DNA from: Paracoccus contaminans | Lineage (GTDB): Bacteria > Pseudomonadota > Alphaproteobacteria > Rhodobacterales > Rhodobacteraceae | Direction: 5' to 3' | Length of the DNA: 64,000 bases | Assembly (NCBI RefSeq): GCF_002105555.1 | Contig: NZ_CP020612.1 | Span: forward strand, 1,914,001-1,978,000 | Shown: positions 7,995 to 17,274 of the stretch, in pieces | How the letters are laid out: each line of letters opens with the position of its first letter | Position numbering within the stretch: position 1 is the first letter of the stretch | The notes under the pieces: generated by a model | The model's database searches: none | What the model was told of the DNA's origin: nothing | Seen by the model: the letters and a program-made list of their open reading frames with translations, nothing else | Translations under genes and position numbers: made by a program

Positions 7995-9413
7995 TCAGGC
8001 GGCCGAGCCGCCCACCGTCAGCCCGCCGATCATCAGCGTCGGCTGGCCCACGCCCACCGGAACCCACTGGCCCTGCTTGCCGCAGTTGCCGATGCCCGGA
8101 TCCAGCGCAAGGTCGTTTCCGACGGCGCGGACATGCTGCAGCGCGGTGGCCCCGTCGCCGATCAGCGTGGCGCCGCGAATCGGCTCTTCGATCGCGCCGT
8201 TGCGGACGCGGTAAGCCTCGGTGCAGGAAAAGACGAACTTGCCGTTGGTGATGTCCACCTGCCCGCCGCCGAAACCGACCGCATAGATGCCGTCCCTCAG
8301 CCCCGCAAGGATGGCGGCAGGATCGTCGCTGCCGGGGTTCATCATGGTGTTGGTCATGCGCGGCATCGGCGCATGGGCATGGCTTTCGCGCCGCCCGTTT
8401 CCGGTGGGGGCCACGCCCATCAGCCGGGCGTTCTGGCGATCCTGCAGATAGCCGACCAGGATGCCGTCCTCGATCAGCACGTTGCGGGCCGAGGGCGTGC
8501 CTTCGTCATCGACGGTGATCGAGCCGCGGCGGCCGGGCAGGGTGCCGTCGTCCACGACGCTGACGCCGGGCGCCGCGACGCGCCGGCCCATCAGCCCCGA
8601 AAAGGCCGAGGCGCCCTTGCGGTTGAAATCCCCCTCGAGCCCGTGGCCGACCGCCTCGTGCAGCAGGATGCCCGGCCATCCCGGCCCCAGCACCACGTCC
8701 ATCACCCCGGCCGGGGCGGCAACGGATCGCAGGTTGACCTGCGCGATGCGCAGCGCCTCGCGCACCAGCCCCTGCCAGTGATCGGGTTGCAGCAAGGGGG
8801 CCAGCCCCGACCGCCCCCCGCCCCCGGCCGAGCCGGTTTCCCGCCGGGCGTTCGATTCGACGATGACCGAGACGTTCAGCCGCGCCATCGGGCGGATGTC
8901 GGTGACGATGGTCCCGTCGGGACGCAGGATCACCACCTCCTGCAGGGCGCTGGCGATCGAGGCCGTGACCTGCACCACGCGGGGGTCGAGATCGCGGGCG
9001 AAGGCATCAATCTGGCGCAGCTGGGCAACGCGGTCGGCAAAGGCGATGCCCTCGGCCGGGTCGGCGCCGGGATAAAGGCGCGGGCCGGGGCCGGCCGGCG
9101 AGGGGGCCATGACGCCCCCGCCGCTGCCCACGGCAAGCCGGGCCATCCCGGCGGCCTCGCGCAGCGCCTGGGGCGTGATCTCGGTCGAATGGGCAAAGCC
9201 GGTGACGGCCCCCCGCACGGCGCGCAGGCCGAATCCCTGCGTGGCGTCATAGCCCGCATTGCGCAGCCGGCCATCGTCGTAGACCAGCGTCTCGCTGCGG
9301 GCGCGTTCCAGGAAAAGCTCGCCATCATCCGCGCCTGCGACAGCGTCGCGCAGGATGGCCAGCGCCTGATCTGGATCGACCAGTTCCTCGAATGGTGAAA
9401 ATCGTTCAATCAT
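7995..9413 (-). CDS. tldD: Metalloprotease TldD
   Basis: TldD pairs with TldE/PmbA to form a zinc protease that degrades unfolded peptides and matures some modified peptides and antitoxins. The 472-aa length matches the family. The zinc motif [11 protein letters not shown] is near residue 250, followed by the conserved [21 protein letters not shown] region and [13 protein letters not shown]. No tldE lies alongside. The start ATG is divergent from ctaC, with about 130 bp between them that should hold both promoters. Confidence 0.96.
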   Translation of the reverse strand: MIERFSPFEELVDPDQALAILRDAVAGADDGELFLERARSETLVYDDGRLRNAGYDATQGFGLRAVRGAVTGFAHSTEITPQALREAAGMARLAVGSGGGVMAPSPAGPGPRLYPGADPAEGIAFADRVAQLRQIDAFARDLDPRVVQVTASIASALQEVVILRPDGTIVTDIRPMARLNVSVIVESNARRETGSAGGGGRSGLAPLLQPDHWQGLVREALRIAQVNLRSVAAPAGVMDVVLGPGWPGILLHEAVGHGLEGDFNRKGASAFSGLMGRRVAAPGVSVVDDGTLPGRRGSITVDDEGTPSARNVLIEDGILVGYLQDRQNARLMGVAPTGNGRRESHAHAPMPRMTNTMMNPGSDDPAAILAGLRDGIYAVGFGGGQVDITNGKFVFSCTEAYRVRNGAIEEPIRGATLIGDGATALQHVRAVGNDLALDPGIGNCGKQGQWVPVGVGQPTLMIGGLTVGGSAA

Positions 9414-9546
9414 GGGTCAATCCGGGTTAAGGCTTTTCTTGCCCCGAGTCGATAGCGAGGCTTGCCGGGTGCGCGCAGATGTGGTTGTGACGAGCTGCCC
9501 GAGGGAATGGCCGCCTTTGCCGGCAGGATGCCCTCGCACAGGGACA

Positions 9547-10464
9547 ATGAACGGGAATCGATCGATGGCAAACTGGGCAAGGGGCCGCGTGTCGGCGGCG
9601 CTGATGGCGGCGGGTCTGGTCGGGGGCAGCCTCGCCATGACCGGCGCGGCCGCCGCGCAGGATGTGCTGGGCAACCTGCCGGTGATCGGCAAGCCCGCGG
9701 CGGGCGGCATGAACTTTCAGCCGGCCTCGGCGCCGACGGCGCATGACCAGCAGTGGCTGGACCATTTCGTGCTGATCATCATCGCCTGCATCACGGCCTT
9801 CGTCTGCCTGCTGCTGCTGTGGTGCATCGTCCGGTTCAACCGCCGCGCCAATCCGGTGCCCGCGCGCTTCACCCACAACACCCCGGTCGAGGTGCTGTGG
9901 ACGCTGGGTCCGGTGCTGATCCTGCTGACCATCGGGATCTTCTCGCTGCCGGCGCTGTTCCGGTCGCAGGAAATGCCCAGCGACCCCGACCTGGTCATCA
10001 AGGCGACGGGGCACCAGTGGTACTGGTCCTATGAATACCCCAATGACGGAGTGGCCTTCGATGCGCTGCTGCTGGAACGCGACCAGCTGGCCAATGCCGG
10101 CTATGCGCCCGACGAATACCTGCTGGCGACGGACAACCCCGTCGTGATCCCGGTGGGCAAGAAGGTGCTGCTGCAGGTGACCTCGGCCGACGTGATCCAC
10201 TCCTGGGCGATGCCCTCCTTCGCCATCAAGCAGGACGGCGTGCCCGGCCGGATCGCGCAGGCATGGTTCCAGGCCGATCGCGAAGGCGTCTATTTCGGCC
10301 AGTGCTCGGAGCTGTGCGGCATCAACCACGCCTACATGCCCATCGTCGTCAAGGCCGTCAGCCAGGAAAAATACGACGCCTGGATGGCGCAGGCCAAGAC
10401 CACGCTTGCCGCCGATGCCTCGGACGTGCTGCCCGCGCAGCCCGTCCGCCTGGCGGCGAACTGA
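9547..10464 (+). CDS. ctaC: Cytochrome c oxidase subunit II precursor
   Basis: Carries the CuA centre that receives electrons from cytochrome c in the aa3 oxidase. The signal peptide ends near AAAAQ, followed by [20 protein letters not shown], very like Paracoccus CtaC. Two transmembrane helices ([20 protein letters not shown] and [20 protein letters not shown]) precede a periplasmic cupredoxin domain with CuA ligands in [12 protein letters not shown] and HSWAMPSF. I chose this ATG because AGGGA lies 5-6 nt upstream; a second ATG six codons later is also possible. It leads a cluster of oxidase subunits and assembly factors. Subunit I (ctaD) is not here, as in Paracoccus. Confidence 0.97.
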   Translation: MNGNRSMANWARGRVSAALMAAGLVGGSLAMTGAAAAQDVLGNLPVIGKPAAGGMNFQPASAPTAHDQQWLDHFVLIIIACITAFVCLLLLWCIVRFNRRANPVPARFTHNTPVEVLWTLGPVLILLTIGIFSLPALFRSQEMPSDPDLVIKATGHQWYWSYEYPNDGVAFDALLLERDQLANAGYAPDEYLLATDNPVVIPVGKKVLLQVTSADVIHSWAMPSFAIKQDGVPGRIAQAWFQADREGVYFGQCSELCGINHAYMPIVVKAVSQEKYDAWMAQAKTTLAADASDVLPAQPVRLAAN

Positions 10465-10484
10465 TCGGGGACCGAAGGGGCGCC

Positions 10485-11432
10485 GTGACCGACATCCGAT
10501 CATATGACAGCCATCCCGCCGGGATCGGCGCGGCCGAGCCGCAGTTCGGCGACTATGTCGCCCTGCTCAAGCCGCGGGTGATGTCGCTGGTCGTGTTCAC
10601 GGCCTTCGTGGGGCTGTTCACCGCGCCGGTCCGGGTCGATCCGGTGGTCGCCTTCTGCGCGGTGCTGTTCATCGCGCTGGGGGGCGGGGCCTCGGGCGCG
10701 CTGAACATGTGGTATGATGCCGACATCGATGCGGTGATGACGCGGACCCGCCGCCGGCCGATCCCCGCCGGCCGGGTTTCGGCGCAGGATGCGCTGGGGC
10801 TGGGGCTGTTCCTGTCGGGCCTGTCGGTGCTGATGCTGGGGCTGGCGGCCAACTGGTTTTCCGCGGCCTTCCTGGCCTTCACCATCTTCTTCTATGCCGT
10901 CATCTACACGATGTGGCTCAAGCGCACGACGCCGCAGAACATCGTCATCGGCGGCGCGGCCGGGGCGTTTCCGCCGATGATCGGCTGGGCCTGCGCCACG
11001 GGCGGCGTGTCGATCGAATCGCTGCTGATGTTCGCGCTCGTCTTTTTCTGGACCCCGCCGCATTTCTGGGCGCTCGCGCTGTTCATGAAGGAAGACTATC
11101 ACAACGCCGGCGTGCCGATGCTGACGGTCACCCATGGGCGGCAGGCGACCCGCCGGCACATCTTTGCCTATTCGATCGTGCTGGCGGGCTTTGCGCTGTG
11201 GCTGGGGCTGACTACGATCGGCGGTCCGCTCTACATGGCGGTGGCGGTGGTGCTGAACGCGCTGTTCATCCGCGGCGGCTGGGTCATCCTGCGCCGGGAT
11301 GAGGATGAGGCGCGCGCCGACGCCTATCGGGCGGAAAAGTCGTTCTTCCGTCTGTCGCTGATCTATCTGTTCGCGCATTTCGCGGCCCTGCTGGTCCAGT
11401 CGCTGATGCCCTTCGGCGCGGGGGGCTGGTGA
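10485..11432 (+). CDS. ctaB: Protoheme IX farnesyltransferase (haem O synthase)
   Basis: A membrane enzyme that adds farnesyl to haem b to make haem O, precursor of haem A for the oxidase. 315 aa with about nine hydrophobic helices. UbiA-family signatures are present: [20 protein letters not shown] (allylic diphosphate binding) and the loop motif [20 protein letters not shown]. The GTG start follows AAGGGG and precedes TDIRSYDSH; upstream frame-open sequence overlaps ctaC and is not used. The stop overlaps the next ATG. Confidence 0.95.
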   Translation: MTDIRSYDSHPAGIGAAEPQFGDYVALLKPRVMSLVVFTAFVGLFTAPVRVDPVVAFCAVLFIALGGGASGALNMWYDADIDAVMTRTRRRPIPAGRVSAQDALGLGLFLSGLSVLMLGLAANWFSAAFLAFTIFFYAVIYTMWLKRTTPQNIVIGGAAGAFPPMIGWACATGGVSIESLLMFALVFFWTPPHFWALALFMKEDYHNAGVPMLTVTHGRQATRRHIFAYSIVLAGFALWLGLTTIGGPLYMAVAVVLNALFIRGGWVILRRDEDEARADAYRAEKSFFRLSLIYLFAHFAALLVQSLMPFGAGGW

Positions 11433-11728
11433 TGCCGCTGCGCGCCGAGACAGAGCTGCACCAGCGCCGGCGGGGGCGCAATGTGGGGCTGGCGCTGGTG
11501 CTGGCGGCCTTTGTGGCGCTGGTCTTCGGCCTGTCGATTTCCAAGATCCGGCAGGGCGATCTGATGCATGCCTATGACAACAGCCCGCGCAGGGCTGCGC
11601 TGCCCGTCGATCCGGCCGCCCCGGCGAATGCCGGCCGGCCTGCCGCCAATCCCGTGGCCGTGCCGGGCACGCCGGGCGCCGCGCTGCCCAATGCGCAAAG
11701 CGCCCCTGCCAGCAGGGGGACGCCATGA
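11432..11728 (+). CDS. Small membrane protein of the oxidase cluster, CoxF-like
   Basis: 98 aa: a basic N-terminus ([17 protein letters not shown]), one transmembrane helix ([20 protein letters not shown]), then a Pro/Ala-rich tail. Paracoccus and other Rhodobacteraceae carry a small single-helix gene between ctaB and ctaG, often called coxF, thought to help assembly. This is longer than usual because of the low-complexity tail. It overlaps ctaB and ctaG by 1-4 bases. Identification rests mainly on position and topology. Confidence 0.8.
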   Translation: MPLRAETELHQRRRGRNVGLALVLAAFVALVFGLSISKIRQGDLMHAYDNSPRRAALPVDPAAPANAGRPAANPVAVPGTPGAALPNAQSAPASRGTP

Positions 11729-12324
11729 CCGATCCGCGGGCAAGGCCGGGCGCGCGCGGCAACCGGCGCCTCGTCACCACGCTGCTGGCCGTGGTGGTGA
11801 CGATGGGCGCGCTGGCCTGGGCGGCCGTGCCGTTCTATTCATGGTTCTGCCGCGTCACCGGCTTTGCCGGAACGACGCAGGTTGCGACGCGCGGGCCTGA
11901 CCGGGTGCTGGACCAGACCGTGCGGGTGCGGTTCGACGCCAACGTGATGCCGGGGCTGGGCTGGACGTTCCGCCCGATGCAGCGCGAGATGCGCGTGCGC
12001 ATCGGGGAAACCGCGATGGCCTTTTACGAGGCGGTGAACAATTCCGACCAGACCCTCACCGGGCAGGCGAGCTACAATGTCAGCCCCGACGCCGCCGGCT
12101 ATTTCTTCGACAAGATCCAGTGCTTCTGCTTTACCGAGCAGACGCTGAAGCCGGGCGAGCGGGTCGAGATGCCGCTGACCTTCTTCGTCAGCCCGGATAT
12201 GGTGAACGACCGTGACGCCGCGGGCATCCGCGACATCACGCTCAGCTATACCTTCTTCAGGCTGGACGGGCGCAGATCGGCCAGCGCCGATGCCGGCCCG
12301 TCCGCCAGAACCGCAACAAACTGA
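11725..12324 (+). CDS. ctaG: Cytochrome c oxidase assembly protein CtaG/Cox11
   Basis: A copper chaperone that delivers Cu to the CuB site of subunit I. 199 aa: an N-terminal membrane anchor ([20 protein letters not shown]), the conserved VTGFAGTTQ segment, and a periplasmic domain with the copper motif IQCFCFTEQ near residue 134 and the family end block ITLSYTFF. The start forms ATGA with the preceding stop. The C-terminus is about 15 residues longer than the conserved core. Confidence 0.97.
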   Translation: MTDPRARPGARGNRRLVTTLLAVVVTMGALAWAAVPFYSWFCRVTGFAGTTQVATRGPDRVLDQTVRVRFDANVMPGLGWTFRPMQREMRVRIGETAMAFYEAVNNSDQTLTGQASYNVSPDAAGYFFDKIQCFCFTEQTLKPGERVEMPLTFFVSPDMVNDRDAAGIRDITLSYTFFRLDGRRSASADAGPSARTATN

Positions 12325-12353
12325 ACCGACGACCTTCGGGGAGAGCCGCCGTC

Positions 12354-13172
12354 ATGGCCCACACCAAGAACCACGATTATCACATCCTGCCGCCCTCGAT
12401 CTGGCCCTTCATCAGTGCCATCGGCGCCTTCGTGATGCTGACCGGCGCCGTGTTCTGGATGAAGGGGATGAGCCATGCGGGCCTGCCCGCCTGGACGCAG
12501 TTCGCCATCGGCCTGCTGCTGGTGCTGTACACCATGTATGGCTGGTGGGCCGATGTCGCGCATGAGGGCAACACCGGCGATCATACCCCGGTGGTGCAGA
12601 TCGGCCTGCGCTATGGCGTGATCCTGTTCATCATCTCCGAGGTGATGTTCTTCGCCGCCTGGTTCTGGGCCTTCTTCAAGAACGCGCTCTATCCCATGGG
12701 CGAGCTGAGCCCGATCAAGGACGGCATCTGGCCGCCGCAGGGCATCGAGACCTTCGATCCGTGGCATCTGCCGCTGATCAACACGCTGATCCTGCTGCTG
12801 TCGGGCGTCGCGGTGACCTGGGCGCACCATGCGCTGGTCCATGACAACGATCGCAAGACCGCGCTGCGCGGCACCGTCGTCGCGGTGATCCTGGGGATGT
12901 TCTTCACCGGCCTGCAGGCGCTGGAATACAGCCATGCCCAGTTCGGCCTGGCCGACACCGTCTATGGCGGCGTGTTCTTCATGGCGACCGGGTTCCACGG
13001 CTTTCACGTGATCGTCGGGACGATCTTCCTGGCCATCTGCGCGATCCGCTTTGCCCGCGGGAACATGGATGCCAAGCACCATATCGGATTCGAGGCAGCC
13101 GCCTGGTACTGGCACTTCGTGGACGTGGTGTGGCTGTTCCTGTTCTTCGCGATCTATATCTGGGGCCGGTGA
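12354..13172 (+). CDS. ctaE: Cytochrome c oxidase subunit III
   Basis: Integral subunit that stabilises the aa3 oxidase and supports proton uptake. 272 aa with seven hydrophobic helices. Signatures include the N-terminal [30 protein letters not shown] and the C-terminal [28 protein letters not shown] lies upstream of the ATG. In many Rhodobacteraceae a DUF983 gene follows; here only a 142-bp GC-rich spacer separates it from the SURF1 gene. Confidence 0.98.
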   Translation: MAHTKNHDYHILPPSIWPFISAIGAFVMLTGAVFWMKGMSHAGLPAWTQFAIGLLLVLYTMYGWWADVAHEGNTGDHTPVVQIGLRYGVILFIISEVMFFAAWFWAFFKNALYPMGELSPIKDGIWPPQGIETFDPWHLPLINTLILLLSGVAVTWAHHALVHDNDRKTALRGTVVAVILGMFFTGLQALEYSHAQFGLADTVYGGVFFMATGFHGFHVIVGTIFLAICAIRFARGNMDAKHHIGFEAAAWYWHFVDVVWLFLFFAIYIWGR

Positions 13173-13314
13173 TCAACCGCCCACCCATGGCACCGCCGGC
13201 CGGGCGCAGGGCAACCCCCTGCGCCTTTCCGCCTTTGCGGGGCGCTGGCCCCGCGGGCGCGCGGGCGCGCCGCCCCATGCGCCGGGCCGGGCAGGCGCGG
13301 GGCGCCTTTCGCTG

Positions 13315-13986
13315 ATGCGCCGCTGGTTGCCGCCGCTTGTCCTGGGGCTGATGCTGGCGGCGCTGCTCGCTTCGCTGGGGTTCTGGCAACTGCGGCGCAT
13401 GGCGGAAAAGACCGCCCAGCTTGACGCCATCCAGCGCGGGATCGAGCAACAGCCGGTGGCGCTGCCCGCGGCGGTCGACCCGTCGATGAAATACCGCCCC
13501 GTCTATGCGACCGGCACCACGACCGGAGAGGAGATCCTCGTCCTGTCGGGGACTCATGATTTCGGCGGCGGCTACAACGTGATCTCTGCCTTTCAGACCG
13601 ATGACGGACGGCGGATCATGGTGGACCGGGGCTTTGTCCCCCAGGATGACCGGCGCAAGCCGCGCCCGCCGGTCGCGCTGACCGTGGCCGGCAACCTGCA
13701 CTGGCCCGACGAAAAGGGCAGCGCCACGCCCGAGCCCGATCTGGCCGCAGGCATCTGGTTCGCGCGCGAGGTGCCGCGCATGGCGGCCTTCCTGCATGCC
13801 CAGCCGGTGCTGATCGTGGCCTCGGCCGTTCGGGGCGATGCCCAGGGGGTGATGCCGATCCCGCTGGACATCACCGACATCCCCAACAACCACCTGTCCT
13901 ATGCGATCCAGTGGTTTTCCTTTGCGGTGATCTGTCTCGGGATGACAATCGGGCTGGTCTGGCGTATCCGGCGCATGACCAGATAG
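13315..13986 (+). CDS. SURF1-family cytochrome oxidase assembly protein
   Basis: SURF1 proteins help insert haem A into subunit I. 223 aa with two transmembrane helices at the ends (WLPPLVLGLMLAALLASLGF and AIQWFSFAVICLGMTIGLVW) around a soluble loop. Family marks include GFWQLRR after the first helix, VDRGFVP, and NNHLSYAIQWF before the second. I chose the ATG at MRRWLPP; longer upstream reading overlaps ctaE without similarity. It lies 8 nt before thrC. Confidence 0.93.
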   Translation: MRRWLPPLVLGLMLAALLASLGFWQLRRMAEKTAQLDAIQRGIEQQPVALPAAVDPSMKYRPVYATGTTTGEEILVLSGTHDFGGGYNVISAFQTDDGRRIMVDRGFVPQDDRRKPRPPVALTVAGNLHWPDEKGSATPEPDLAAGIWFAREVPRMAAFLHAQPVLIVASAVRGDAQGVMPIPLDITDIPNNHLSYAIQWFSFAVICLGMTIGLVWRIRRMTR

Positions 13987-13994
13987 GACGACCG

Positions 13995-15383
13995 ATGCGC
14001 TATATCTCGACCCGCGGGCAGGCGCCCGTTCTGCCCTTTGCCGAGGCGATGATGACCGGCCTTGCGCGCGACGGGGGCCTTTATGTGCCCGAAGCCGTGC
14101 CGCAGATGGACGCCGCCGCCATCGCCGCGCTGGAGGGGCAGTCCTACGAGGAGGCGGCCTTCCGCATCATCCGGCCCTTCGTCGCGGAAAGCTTTTCCGA
14201 AACCGAGCTTCACGATGCCATCCGCCGCGCCTATCAGGGCTTTGGCCATGCCGCCCGCGCGCCGCTGGTGCAGCTGGCGCCCGGCCATCACCTGCTGGAA
14301 CTGTTCCATGGCCCGACGCTGGCCTTCAAGGATTTCGCGATGCAGCTGATCGGCCAGCTGTTCCAGATCGCCCTGGCGCGCGAGGGGCGGCGCATCACCA
14401 TCGTCGGCGCGACCTCGGGCGACACCGGCTCGGCCGCGATCGAGGCGTTCCGCGGCCTGCCCAACGTGGATGTGTTCATCCTCTATCCCCATGGCCGCGT
14501 CAGCGAGGTGCAGCGCCGGCAGATGACGACGCCGGACGATGCCAATGTGCATGCGCTGGCCATTGACGGCACTTTCGATGACGCGCAGGCGCGGCTCAAG
14601 GATCTGTTCAACGACCATCCCTTCCGCGACGGGGTCGGGCTGGCGGGGGTCAACAGCATCAACTGGGCCCGGGTGCTGGCGCAGGTCGTCTATTACATCA
14701 CCGGCGCCGTCAGCCTGGGCGCGCCGCACCGCCCCGTCAGCTTCACCGTGCCGACCGGCAATTTCGGCGACATCTTTGCCGGGACGATCGCGCGGGCGAT
14801 GGGGCTGCCGGTCGACCGGCTGGTGATCGCGACGAACCAGAACGACATCCTCGACCGCGCCATGCGGACCGGCCGTTATCAGGTGGGCCGGGTCGAGCCG
14901 TCGGTTTCGCCCTCGATGGATATCCAGGTCAGTTCCAATTTCGAACGGGCGCTGTTTCTGGCCTATGACGGGGACGGGGCGGCGGTTGCGCAGCTGATGG
15001 AGGATCTGCGGGCGGGTGGCTTTGCCATCAGCCAGGGCGCGATGGAGCATCTGCGCGAGCTCTACGACTCGGGCCGCGCCTCCGAGGCCGAGACCCTGTC
15101 GACCATCGCCCGTGTCCGCGCCGAGACGGGGCAGGTCGTCTGCCCCCATACCGCCGTCGGGGTAAAGGTCGCGGACGAACACCGCCGGCAGGGGGTGCCG
15201 ATGATCACGCTCGCCACCGCCCATCCGGCCAAGTTTCCCGATGCGGTGGAACAGGCCATCGGCCTGCGCCCCGCGCTGCCGGCGCATATGGCGCGGATGG
15301 CCGGCCTGCCCGAACGGGTCACGCGGGTTGAAAATGACAGCGAGGCGCTTAAGTCCCTGATCCTTGAACGGAGAATGGCTTGA
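13995..15383 (+). CDS. thrC: Threonine synthase
   Basis: A PLP enzyme converting O-phosphohomoserine to threonine. 462 aa, typical of the longer class found in proteobacteria and fungi. The PLP lysine is in LAFKDFAMQL near residue 112. The phosphate-binding GATSGDTGSAA and the NSINWARVLAQVVYY block are present. The start MRYISTRGQAPVLPFAEA is the standard N-terminus. The stop overlaps the following TTG start. Confidence 0.97.
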   Translation: MRYISTRGQAPVLPFAEAMMTGLARDGGLYVPEAVPQMDAAAIAALEGQSYEEAAFRIIRPFVAESFSETELHDAIRRAYQGFGHAARAPLVQLAPGHHLLELFHGPTLAFKDFAMQLIGQLFQIALAREGRRITIVGATSGDTGSAAIEAFRGLPNVDVFILYPHGRVSEVQRRQMTTPDDANVHALAIDGTFDDAQARLKDLFNDHPFRDGVGLAGVNSINWARVLAQVVYYITGAVSLGAPHRPVSFTVPTGNFGDIFAGTIARAMGLPVDRLVIATNQNDILDRAMRTGRYQVGRVEPSVSPSMDIQVSSNFERALFLAYDGDGAAVAQLMEDLRAGGFAISQGAMEHLRELYDSGRASEAETLSTIARVRAETGQVVCPHTAVGVKVADEHRRQGVPMITLATAHPAKFPDAVEQAIGLRPALPAHMARMAGLPERVTRVENDSEALKSLILERRMA

Positions 15384-16645
15384 GCGACATCCAGATCACC
15401 ACCCTGCCCAACGGCCTGCGCATCGCCTCGCGCCTGATGGCGGGGCTTCATTCGGCCTCGGTCGGCATCTGGGTCGGGGCGGGGGGCCGCGACGAGCGGG
15501 CCGAGCAGAACGGTATCGCCCATTTCCTCGAACACATGGCTTTCAAGGGGACGGCCCGCCGGTCGGCCCTGCAGATCGCCGAGGTGATCGAGGATGTGGG
15601 CGGCTATATCAACGCCTATACCTCGCGCGACACGACCGCCTATTATGCCCGCGTGCTGGCCGCCGATGTGCCGCTGGCGCTGGACGTGCTGGCCGATATC
15701 GTGCTGAACCCGTCCTTCGACGGGCGCGAGATCGAGGTTGAGCGCGGCGTCATCCTGTCCGAGATCGGGCAGGCGCTGGACACGCCCGATGACGTGATCT
15801 TCGACTGGCTGCAAGAGGCCGCCTATCCCGACCAGGCGATGGGGCGCACCATCCTCGGCCCGGCCGAGCGGGTGGAAAGCTTCTCGCGCGCCGACCTGGC
15901 CGCCTTTGTGGCCGAGCATTACGGGCCGGGCCGGATGATCGTGGCTGCTGCCGGGGCCGTCGATCACGACGCGCTGGTGCGCCAGGCCGAACAGCTGTTC
16001 GGCCATCTGTCCCCCCTGGCCTCGGCCCCGCGCGAGCCCGCGCGCTGGCAGGGGACCGAGGCGCGCCGCGTCAAGCGGCTCGAGCAGGCGCATTTCGCCC
16101 TGGGCTTCGAGGGGCCGGGCTACATGGACCCCGATTTCTACGCCGCGCAGATCTGGACCTCGGCCCTGGGGGGCGGGATGTCCTCGCGCCTTTTCCAGAA
16201 GATCCGCGAGGAACGGGGCCTGTGCTATTCTATCTTTGCCCAGTCGGGCTTTCATGACGACACCGGCATGGTCACGATCTATGCCGGCACATCGGGCGAT
16301 CAGGTCGCCGATCTGGCGCATCTGACCATCGACGAGATCCGCCGCTCTGCCGAGGACCTGTCCGAGCCGGAGATCGCGCGGGCCAAGGCGCAGCTCAGGG
16401 CGGGGTTGCTGATGGGGCTGGAAAGCCCCTCGGCGCAGGCCGAACGGATGGCACGGGCGCTGGCGATCTGGGGGCGCGTTCCCGATGCCGCCGAGGTCGC
16501 CGAGCGCATCGAGGCGGTGTCGGCCGCCGAGGTGCGCGCCCATGCTGCCCGCATCATCGCCGCCGCCCGCCCGGCGCTGGCCCTTTACGGCCCGGTCCGC
16601 CGCGCCCCGGCCCGCGATGTCCTGGCCCAGAGGCTTGCCGCCTGA
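15380..16645 (+). CDS. M16-family zinc peptidase (mitochondrial processing peptidase-like)
   Basis: 421 aa with the inverted zinc motif HFLEH near residue 49 (IAHFLEHMAFKGT) and a downstream glutamate region (EIEVERGVILSEI), typical of bacterial relatives of the mitochondrial processing peptidase beta subunit. The C-terminal inactive-type domain includes GGGMSSRLFQKIREERGLCY. The start is TTG overlapping the thrC stop; SDIQITTLPNGLRIAS is the usual N-terminus of this group. thrC followed by an M16 peptidase and a GNAT gene is a familiar Rhodobacteraceae order. The substrate is unknown. Confidence 0.94.
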   Translation: MSDIQITTLPNGLRIASRLMAGLHSASVGIWVGAGGRDERAEQNGIAHFLEHMAFKGTARRSALQIAEVIEDVGGYINAYTSRDTTAYYARVLAADVPLALDVLADIVLNPSFDGREIEVERGVILSEIGQALDTPDDVIFDWLQEAAYPDQAMGRTILGPAERVESFSRADLAAFVAEHYGPGRMIVAAAGAVDHDALVRQAEQLFGHLSPLASAPREPARWQGTEARRVKRLEQAHFALGFEGPGYMDPDFYAAQIWTSALGGGMSSRLFQKIREERGLCYSIFAQSGFHDDTGMVTIYAGTSGDQVADLAHLTIDEIRRSAEDLSEPEIARAKAQLRAGLLMGLESPSAQAERMARALAIWGRVPDAAEVAERIEAVSAAEVRAHAARIIAAARPALALYGPVRRAPARDVLAQRLAA

Positions 16646-17229
16646 TGTTCCTGCGCCGCAGCGCCCCGCCGCGGCTTGAAACGGAACGCATGGTGCTGCG
16701 CCTGCCGGCGCATGGCGATTTCAAGGCTTGGACGGGCCTGCGCGAGCAGAGCAGGGCCTTTCTGACCCCGTGGGAGCCGGTCTGGCACGCCGATCATCTC
16801 AGCCGCCGCGCCTTTGCCAACCGCGTCTATTGGGCGGCGCGCGCCAGCCGGGCGGGCACGGCCTTGCCGCTGTTCATGATCCGCCGCGATGGCGTGCTGG
16901 TCGGCGCGGTGACGCTGGACACGATCCGCCGGGGGCCCGCGCAGACAGGGACGCTGGGCTATTGGGTAGGCGTGCCCTTTGCACGCCAGGGCTATATGCG
17001 CGAGGCGCTGGCCGCGGTCGTTGCCCATGCCTTCGGCCCGATGGACCTGTCGCGGCTCGAGGCGGCCTGCCTGCCCGAGAACGCGGCGAGCCGGGGGGTG
17101 CTGGAAAGCGCGGGCTTCAACTATGAGGGCGTGGCAGAGGGCTATCTGCAGATCAACGGCCGCTGGCGCAATCATGTGCTGTATTCCAGCCTGCGCCCTG
17201 ACCGGCGCGGGCGGACCGATGTGGGGTAA
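16645..17229 (+). CDS. RimJ/RimL-type GNAT N-acetyltransferase
   Basis: 194 aa acetyl-CoA-dependent acetyltransferase of the type that modifies ribosomal protein N-termini. Seen: an ETERMVLRLPAHGDF start, the acetyl-CoA region GYWVGVPFARQGYMREAL near residue 110, and the ENAASRGVLESAGF block typical of RimJ. The ATG overlaps the stop of the peptidase gene. Family annotation varies; the true target is not shown. Confidence 0.92.
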   Translation: MFLRRSAPPRLETERMVLRLPAHGDFKAWTGLREQSRAFLTPWEPVWHADHLSRRAFANRVYWAARASRAGTALPLFMIRRDGVLVGAVTLDTIRRGPAQTGTLGYWVGVPFARQGYMREALAAVVAHAFGPMDLSRLEAACLPENAASRGVLESAGFNYEGVAEGYLQINGRWRNHVLYSSLRPDRRGRTDVG

Positions 17230-17230
17230 G

Positions 17231-17274
17231 GGCCGGGGCGCTGCCCCGGACCCCGGGATATTTCTGGACCGAAG
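17231..17274. repeat. Rhodobacteraceae intergenic palindromic repeat
   Basis: GGGGCGCTGCCCC hairpin, then GGACCCCGGGATATTTCTGG and ACCGAAGATG. This is a common dispersed intergenic element in the family (hairpin, CCCCGGGATATTT, TGG..AGAAGA). It fills the whole gap, and the next gene's ATG falls at its edge. Confidence 0.75.
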
